Source: Methylophaga sp.
GTDB taxonomy: Bacteria > Pseudomonadota > Gammaproteobacteria > Nitrosococcales > Methylophagaceae
NCBI GenBank assembly: GCA_020831825.1
Contig: JAFIFW010000006.1
Span: 1-64,000, forward strand
Length of the DNA stretch: 64,000 bases
Reading direction: 5' to 3'
Shown here: positions 59,428-64,000 of the stretch, piece after piece
How positions within the stretch are numbered: the first letter of the stretch is position 1
How the letters are laid out: each line of letters opens with the position of its first letter
The notes under the pieces: generated by a model
The model's database searches: none
The model's input: the letters and a program-made list of their open reading frames with translations, nothing else
Told to the model about the DNA's origin: nothing
Translations under genes and position numbers: made by a program

Positions 59428-59974
59428 TGGTGGATGGATTAATAGAGATCATGCTAGAAATGCATACATTGTAGTTTACAATCAACCAACTCGAAGCCAG
59501 TTCACAGCTCTTGAAGGTTAATGAGCTTCACGCTTAATTTGCAACCATCTCTTGATCAAATTTCACTAGATTGAGAGATTCATGTTTTGTGTATTCAACA
59601 ACTAGCAATATGTTATTCCATGATCTGTGTATCGTGACATGATGGCGTCGGATTGAGCGTGCTTTTGATTATCCAAATGTTCGTGAATCTACTCATTCAG
59701 GGTTGTCTCAACACTACCACATCGACAAACACACCCAGCTCTTTGTTGTTCATCTGTTCTCAGCTTTAGGATAATGACGAGCAAATACAAAAATTCTTTA
59801 CAGTCTTCATTGATAGCCATACAAACCAAAATTAAAAGCACTAAAATTAGCTTAGATATGTATGCATCCGTTTCATCGAAATTATTTCACGCTTTAATCG
59901 AGTCTATTTTTTATTTTAGGCCAGTATTCGAGAAATAAGTACACACTTTCTTGATATTTCATATTATCTCTTTA
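59428..59974. other. Gene-free AT-rich region
   Basis: No convincing gene, RNA or terminator is seen in these 547 bases. Composition is AT-rich. It separates the flippase from the beta-helix protein gene, both on the minus strand. Confidence 0.5.
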
Positions 59975-62344
59975 TTACCTTGTTTCAGCTGCCATTTCGT
60001 CAATGTAATTCTTGATGTTTCGAATATTCATAATTTGCGTTTGATCTGATTCAAGTCTGTTTACAGTATTTTTAATATAACTGTCGTAATCAGTATACCC
60101 CTTCTGGCTGAGCTTTTGATCAAGGAAGTTTACGCCACTGATATGATCAATGTAATGATTATTATATGAATTTACATTGAAAAAATTTTCACCCTGATGT
60201 TCTTCGTCACTGACTCCAATGTTTACTATGTTATTATTGCTCACACTAACATCGCTATTGAAGCCACTTAATTTAATTGCATATCTATTGCTGTTTTCTT
60301 GCCATGTATTGTCAGTAAATGAGTTAGCACAAAGCTCACCGACCTTCCAATCCTGCACCTGAATACCCCAACTGAGGTTCCGGTTGGTTGGTTTTGAACG
60401 TCCTATGTTACTGAAGGTATTGCTAATGATGAACACACTCCCCCAACGGTGACCATCTTTATGATCAGTGTTTCCACCGGCAGATATACCTATTTCACCT
60501 TCAATAAACAGATTATCATTTATGAGAATATTCTTGGAGATGATATGGTTAGTATCTTTTGGATTCGAGGTTAATTTTATGCCCATACTGGATGCGCGAG
60601 ATAATAAATTATTCTTAATTATCATGTTTATGCTGTTAGCGATATAGATATTGTGATTGAACATTGTGGCATATCCATAGTCACGAGTATTCAAGGAAAT
60701 GCTAGCTGGCCGCTGTGTATACCAACCATTATGGTCAAACAAGTTATTTTCTAGATGAACAAGGTTACTGTTGTTCATGTAGAGGCCAGCAGAGTGACTA
60801 TTTGTGCTGTAAAAATTCCTGATTATGTTATTTCTAAACACGATGTTATTGTGTGCTGAAGGCCCTTGAAACCCGATCCCTTTATAGTAGCTGAAAACAT
60901 TATTTTCGATGAATATATCCAAGGCTGGCTGGCCCTCTGCTGTAGTACTTGATATTGCAGAAGGATGTCGATCTATATTAGTCCATCCAAGAAAATTTTG
61001 ACTTTCAGGGTCTAAAGAGCTGGCATAAAACTCAAGCCCGGTAATTGTGAAATAGCCTCTTGTGTTTACTCGCCGAATCGCGTCCATGTCCTGTGAATCG
61101 AGTACGGGTCGTTTGCTGGAATTTCCATAACTAGCCAATACAAAATTCCCCCCCCTTGTACTACCCTGTTTCATACTGATTCTGTCCTTAATTTGAAATC
61201 TGTCCCCTCTTTTGAGCAATACCCAATCTGGTTGTCCATCTCTTGCGACCGACATGGCTTTTTCAATGGTTTTGAATGGAATGATATCTTCTGGCAGAAA
61301 TGGATCTTTGTTTTCACCACTCATGTATGGTCGCGCAAGCTCGTCATTACCCTCGGATGAGCTCACATAGAGGATTCTTGTGTCAGAGTTTGGCGTCAAG
61401 ATACTGTGTCCGCGAGAATCCTGTGGATAACGATAGATTTGTGATTCCCAGGGTACACTTGTTGTGCAGATGGCAGGAGCAGGTGCTTGTACAAGTGGTG
61501 GTGCTTGTTCTTCTGCAACTGGCTCGCTTGGTATTTGATTGTTGTAGTCAGGAACAGGAGCGTCATCTTCAATGACTGGCTGTGTCTCTGCGAGTGCTAT
61601 TTGGTCTGTTTGTTGTTCAAAAACAGACTCGTACTCTTGGCTGTCAGCAAAAGATTGGTTGGACGAACGTTGTGTATCGTTTGTTTGAGCTTGTTGACGC
61701 GGTGATGGGCTTGAACTGTCACTTGACATGCTTCCACCCGCACCACCGCCAGAACTGCCGCCACCTCTTCTGGATGAAGTGTTGCTAGTGGTGGTGTCGA
61801 GTCTCGTGTTGCTTTGTGTAGATTCAAACGGTTCTGTGGAAAATGCAGCAGAATAACGGTCGATGCTTGGCGTTGGTGCGGCAACTGTTTCGCTGGGCGC
61901 AGATGCCATTGTGGTGGTGGCTGGAGTTGGTGTTGCTGTTTGTAACCAGGTCAGGTTGCGAACTTCACATTCAGCTTTGCTGAACGCGGCATAGCTTTGT
62001 TGTTGTTCTCTAAATCGATTGACTTGATTGTTATCCCAGACAGCAAGCGGAATCCAATCCCTGCCACGTCTTATCAAGACTACATCGCCACGGTCTCTTT
62101 GCATTGCTGCAGTGGCGCTGTCAACAGACAGATAGGGGGCAACCGTTCTTGGCTGATAGGGGTCATTTACCTGACTAAGCGTATAGCTTCTGGCTAGCTG
62201 ATCACTGCCGTTGAATTCATCAACATAAATAATTCGTGACTGATTAGTGAAGTTTTCGGACAATGAGACACACTGAGCAGTGGCTGTCAGTGATGTACTT
62301 AAGGCGAAAAGACCTGCAAGTAAAGCGGATGTGTATTTAGTCAT
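59975..62344 (-). CDS. Secreted parallel beta-helix (NosD/pectate-lyase-like) protein with duplicated N-terminal module
   Basis: This secreted protein of 789 residues has a signal peptide ending near TATAQ. A ~70-residue module RIIYVDEFNGSDQLARSY near residue 35 is repeated near residue 310 as RILYVSSSEGNDELARPY. Between them is a Ser/Thr/Gly/Pro-rich linker of about 200 residues, with SSRRGGGSSGGGAGGSMSSD. The C-terminal 400 residues are a right-handed parallel beta-helix with many N-rich turns such as NNIVFRNNIIRNFYS and LENNLFDHNGW. Such domains bind, cut or epimerise polysaccharides. The ATG at 62344 is five bases after GGGGGG; the frame continues upstream to 62449. No PEP-CTERM tail is present. 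Confidence 0.85.
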   Translation of the reverse strand: MTKYTSALLAGLFALSTSLTATAQCVSLSENFTNQSRIIYVDEFNGSDQLARSYTLSQVNDPYQPRTVAPYLSVDSATAAMQRDRGDVVLIRRGRDWIPLAVWDNNQVNRFREQQQSYAAFSKAECEVRNLTWLQTATPTPATTTMASAPSETVAAPTPSIDRYSAAFSTEPFESTQSNTRLDTTTSNTSSRRGGGSSGGGAGGSMSSDSSSPSPRQQAQTNDTQRSSNQSFADSQEYESVFEQQTDQIALAETQPVIEDDAPVPDYNNQIPSEPVAEEQAPPLVQAPAPAICTTSVPWESQIYRYPQDSRGHSILTPNSDTRILYVSSSEGNDELARPYMSGENKDPFLPEDIIPFKTIEKAMSVARDGQPDWVLLKRGDRFQIKDRISMKQGSTRGGNFVLASYGNSSKRPVLDSQDMDAIRRVNTRGYFTITGLEFYASSLDPESQNFLGWTNIDRHPSAISSTTAEGQPALDIFIENNVFSYYKGIGFQGPSAHNNIVFRNNIIRNFYSTNSHSAGLYMNNSNLVHLENNLFDHNGWYTQRPASISLNTRDYGYATMFNHNIYIANSINMIIKNNLLSRASSMGIKLTSNPKDTNHIISKNILINDNLFIEGEIGISAGGNTDHKDGHRWGSVFIISNTFSNIGRSKPTNRNLSWGIQVQDWKVGELCANSFTDNTWQENSNRYAIKLSGFNSDVSVSNNNIVNIGVSDEEHQGENFFNVNSYNNHYIDHISGVNFLDQKLSQKGYTDYDSYIKNTVNRLESDQTQIMNIRNIKNYIDEMAAETR

Positions 62345-62548
62345 CATTGCCCCCCAATGATTAATTTCTGGAATTTTCATAGTCGATGTTATCCATGGGG
62401 TCTTGACTAGGGTGTGAGTTAATTCACATAAACGGAAAGTGCCAGACACAGTTTAGCGACTACTGAGACTTTAATCACAAATACTTACCTGTTTTTGCTG
62501 AAATAAAGTCATTTCTTTCAGCTGACTCCTGAGTGTTCGGCTTCACGC

Positions 62549-62575
62549 AAAAAAAAGCCTGACGACTGTCAGGCT
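62549..62575 (-). terminator. Intrinsic terminator
   Basis: A hairpin with arms GCCTGAC and GTCAGGC around GACT is followed on the minus strand by an eight-base T-run. It lies downstream of the ATPase gene and upstream of the beta-helix gene, so it ends the kinase-ATPase transcript. Confidence 0.85.
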
Positions 62576-62576
62576 C

Positions 62577-62605
62577 AAAAACACTCTGGGGGGCAGAGCG
62601 TTTTT
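62577..62605. terminator. Second, bidirectional-looking terminator
   Basis: The segment AAAAACACTCTG-GGGGG-CAGAGCGTTTTT forms a stem with A/T ends on both sides, just before the terminator at 62549 in the minus direction. The two make a tandem stop. A further bulged inverted repeat (GGTGACACCC/GGGTGACC) lies at 62622-62648. Confidence 0.75.
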
Positions 62606-62720
62606 ATGTCACTCATGACCCGGTGACACCCGCATGGCATGGGTGACCAGCTCATTCTATAAATCATTTTCATACTCGTTCGTGAATAGCTTCACAGTTG
62701 CTCACATTAAGCTGATCTGG

Positions 62721-63611
62721 TTAACGAAGCTGGATATTAAATTGTTCCAAAAGCGATTTTCTGACCCTGGCAACTTCCGGTTTGTCGGATAATGCGTTGT
62801 ACACGACCCTTGAGCTTTGCTTGTCTTTGATCATCTCCTGCACCAATGCTGCGTCAATAAATGTTCTGTCATCAGCAAAGGCATACACCATTGCAAAATC
62901 ACACAGATTATTGATTCGACGCGGCACGCCTTCGCTGTAACAGAAGATGACGGCACAGGCTTCGTTACTGAAGATCCGTTCTTTTGCACCGGCTTTTTCC
63001 AGTCTGTATTCGATGTACTTCTGCGTTTCTGGATAATTCAAACCCTGCAGGTGGAATTCCACGCCAATGCGTTGGGCAAATTGCTTGAGTTCCGGTTTGT
63101 TTAATTTATCTACTAGCTCGGGCTGTCCGGTAAGAATGAGCTGTAAAAAGATATCGCTATCGATATTCACGTTAGACAGCAGGCGCAGCTCTTCCAGCGC
63201 CTGTACAGTAAGGTTTTGTGCTTCATCTACAATCAGCACAACACGACGACCGGTCACGTGTTGCTCTACGACAAAATTGATGTAATCTCGATAACGTCCG
63301 GCGTTGTCGGTGGCGCTTGACTCGATCTCTAATGCGTCCAGCACCCAGCCCATCAAGTCACCAAACGATTCATGTGTGTTGTTGATTAGGCCAATGACAC
63401 AGTCATTATCAATTTTACTCAACAAGGTCCGAATGAGCGTGGTTTTACCAGCACCAATTTCACCCGTCACAACCGTGAAGCCGGCATGGCTCATCAATCC
63501 ATACTCCAACATGGTCAGCGCCTTTTTATGATTAGGGCTAAGATAGAAGAAGTTTGGATCAGGGACCAGGTTGAAGGGTTTGTGGCTTAAGCCAAAGTGT
63601 TCTAGATACAT
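62721..63611 (-). CDS. Exosortase-locus secretion-type AAA ATPase (ExeA-like)
   Basis: This 296-residue protein starts YLEHFGLSHKPFNLVPDPNF, has Walker A VVTGEIGAGKTTLIRTL and Walker B VVLIVDEAQNL, followed by LEELRLLSNV and a sensor-type QPELVDKLNKPEL. It is the ATPase typical of PEP-CTERM/exosortase loci, with similarity to ExeA. Its role in export or assembly is unproven. It follows the tyrosine kinase gene by 3 bp. Confidence 0.92.
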   Translation of the reverse strand: MYLEHFGLSHKPFNLVPDPNFFYLSPNHKKALTMLEYGLMSHAGFTVVTGEIGAGKTTLIRTLLSKIDNDCVIGLINNTHESFGDLMGWVLDALEIESSATDNAGRYRDYINFVVEQHVTGRRVVLIVDEAQNLTVQALEELRLLSNVNIDSDIFLQLILTGQPELVDKLNKPELKQFAQRIGVEFHLQGLNYPETQKYIEYRLEKAGAKERIFSNEACAVIFCYSEGVPRRINNLCDFAMVYAFADDRTFIDAALVQEMIKDKQSSRVVYNALSDKPEVARVRKSLLEQFNIQLR

Positions 63612-63614
63612 TTA

Positions 63615-64000
63615 TTAATAATTCTGGTGTTCGGGTGGATGCTCGGCCTTGTTCATTACTGTACCGAGCAAATGTGTTCCTTCAAGCATTTGTAATGACT
63701 TTTTGATGTTGGCTTCGTTATTCTTGCCATCTTCCAACACTAATAAAGCTGAATCGAAATAGTTGGTGGAGAGCAATACATCATCTGTTTGCAACAATGG
63801 CGGCACGTCAAAAATAATGACCCGCGAATCGTATTGTGCTTTGATGTCTTCAACCAATTGGGCCATTTTCGGGCTCGATAGCAGCTCTGCCGAGTCCTCC
63901 GCTCGTCCAACACCCGGTAATACAACTAAACGTTTGATACCCGGATTCATTAATACATCTGACAGGCGCAAATTGGATTCCAGGTATTCTTTGAGACCAA
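63615..64000 (-). CDS. Tyrosine autokinase of exopolysaccharide locus (partial, 3' end)
   Basis: The frame is open to the window edge and encodes the C-terminal part of a CpsD/Wzc-type bacterial tyrosine kinase. Seen are GLKEYLESNLRLSDVL, KRLVVLPGVGRAEDSAELLS, and the Walker B-like RVIIFDVPPLLQTDDVLL. Proteins of this kind control chain length and export by autophosphorylation. The Walker A region lies beyond the window. It leads into the ATPase gene, as in other exosortase loci. Confidence 0.88.
   Translation of the reverse strand, partial: GLKEYLESNLRLSDVLMNPGIKRLVVLPGVGRAEDSAELLSSPKMAQLVEDIKAQYDSRVIIFDVPPLLQTDDVLLSTNYFDSALLVLEDGKNNEANIKKSLQMLEGTHLLGTVMNKAEHPPEHQNY

Noticed and set aside
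62430-62446. Sigma-54 promoter candidate upstream of the beta-helix gene (TGGCAC on the minus strand)
   Set aside because: The -24 part matches, but no GC is present at the -12 position with the right spacing.

Overview
The window reads as a chromosomal segment of a gammaproteobacterium that I cannot place to genus. Supporting signs are a full-length 1295-residue PurL with a fused glutaminase domain, PepN, Dcd, ApbC/Mrp and MetG of the usual gammaproteobacterial kinds, a RimB-RimK cluster, and an exosortase-type exopolysaccharide locus. Base composition is moderate in the left half and clearly more AT-rich in much of the right half.

Left part (1-33254) is mostly core metabolism on the minus strand. 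It holds purL, a small RDD membrane protein, DUF2835, a HIT-domain protein, pepN, a stand-alone NIF3/CutA-like domain, a WD40 lipoprotein, dcd and mrp. A nitrilase-GNAT-NTF2-fold trio of unknown substrate follows. Next come the four genes of the carboxyspermidine route to spermidine (arginine decarboxylase, carboxynorspermidine dehydrogenase, carboxynorspermidine decarboxylase, agmatinase), then rimB-rimK with an aspartoacylase-like gene, a tRNA-Leu(CAA), a GAF-PAS-GGDEF-EAL protein, an HDOD protein, a type-B sdhCAB/frdCAB operon with a TPR-like partner, and metG.

Middle part (33255-36395) is unstable, non-essential-looking sequence. Two dense arrays of an ~76-80 bp double-hairpin repeat flank a glutaredoxin-CcdA fusion gene. 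After them come nested IS3-family remnants and the cut-off 5' end of a substrate-binding lipoprotein gene.

Right part (36396-64000) is a large exopolysaccharide locus of the PEP-CTERM/exosortase kind. A nearly gapless minus-strand gene series (53561 down to 36396) encodes glycosyltransferases, an epimerase, a polymerase/ligase, a sulfotransferase, an acetyltransferase, a phosphotransferase-fold protein, a WecG-STAS fusion, an exosortase-EpsI fusion and a PrsT-type TPR lipoprotein. Divergent plus-strand genes add a flippase, a GT2 and a P-loop kinase-like protein. A second flippase, a secreted parallel beta-helix protein, the locus ATPase and the cut-off end of a tyrosine autokinase follow on the minus strand. 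Together they suggest a sulfated or otherwise decorated polysaccharide built on a lipid carrier, flipped, polymerised, and controlled by a BY-type kinase. Two divergent members of an unrecognised family with a ParB/sulfiredoxin-like C-terminal motif sit among these genes and are the most intriguing proteins in the window. No protein with a PEP-CTERM sorting tail is visible here.

The short repeats are unusually abundant, and the hairpin copies show paired compensatory changes in their stems.
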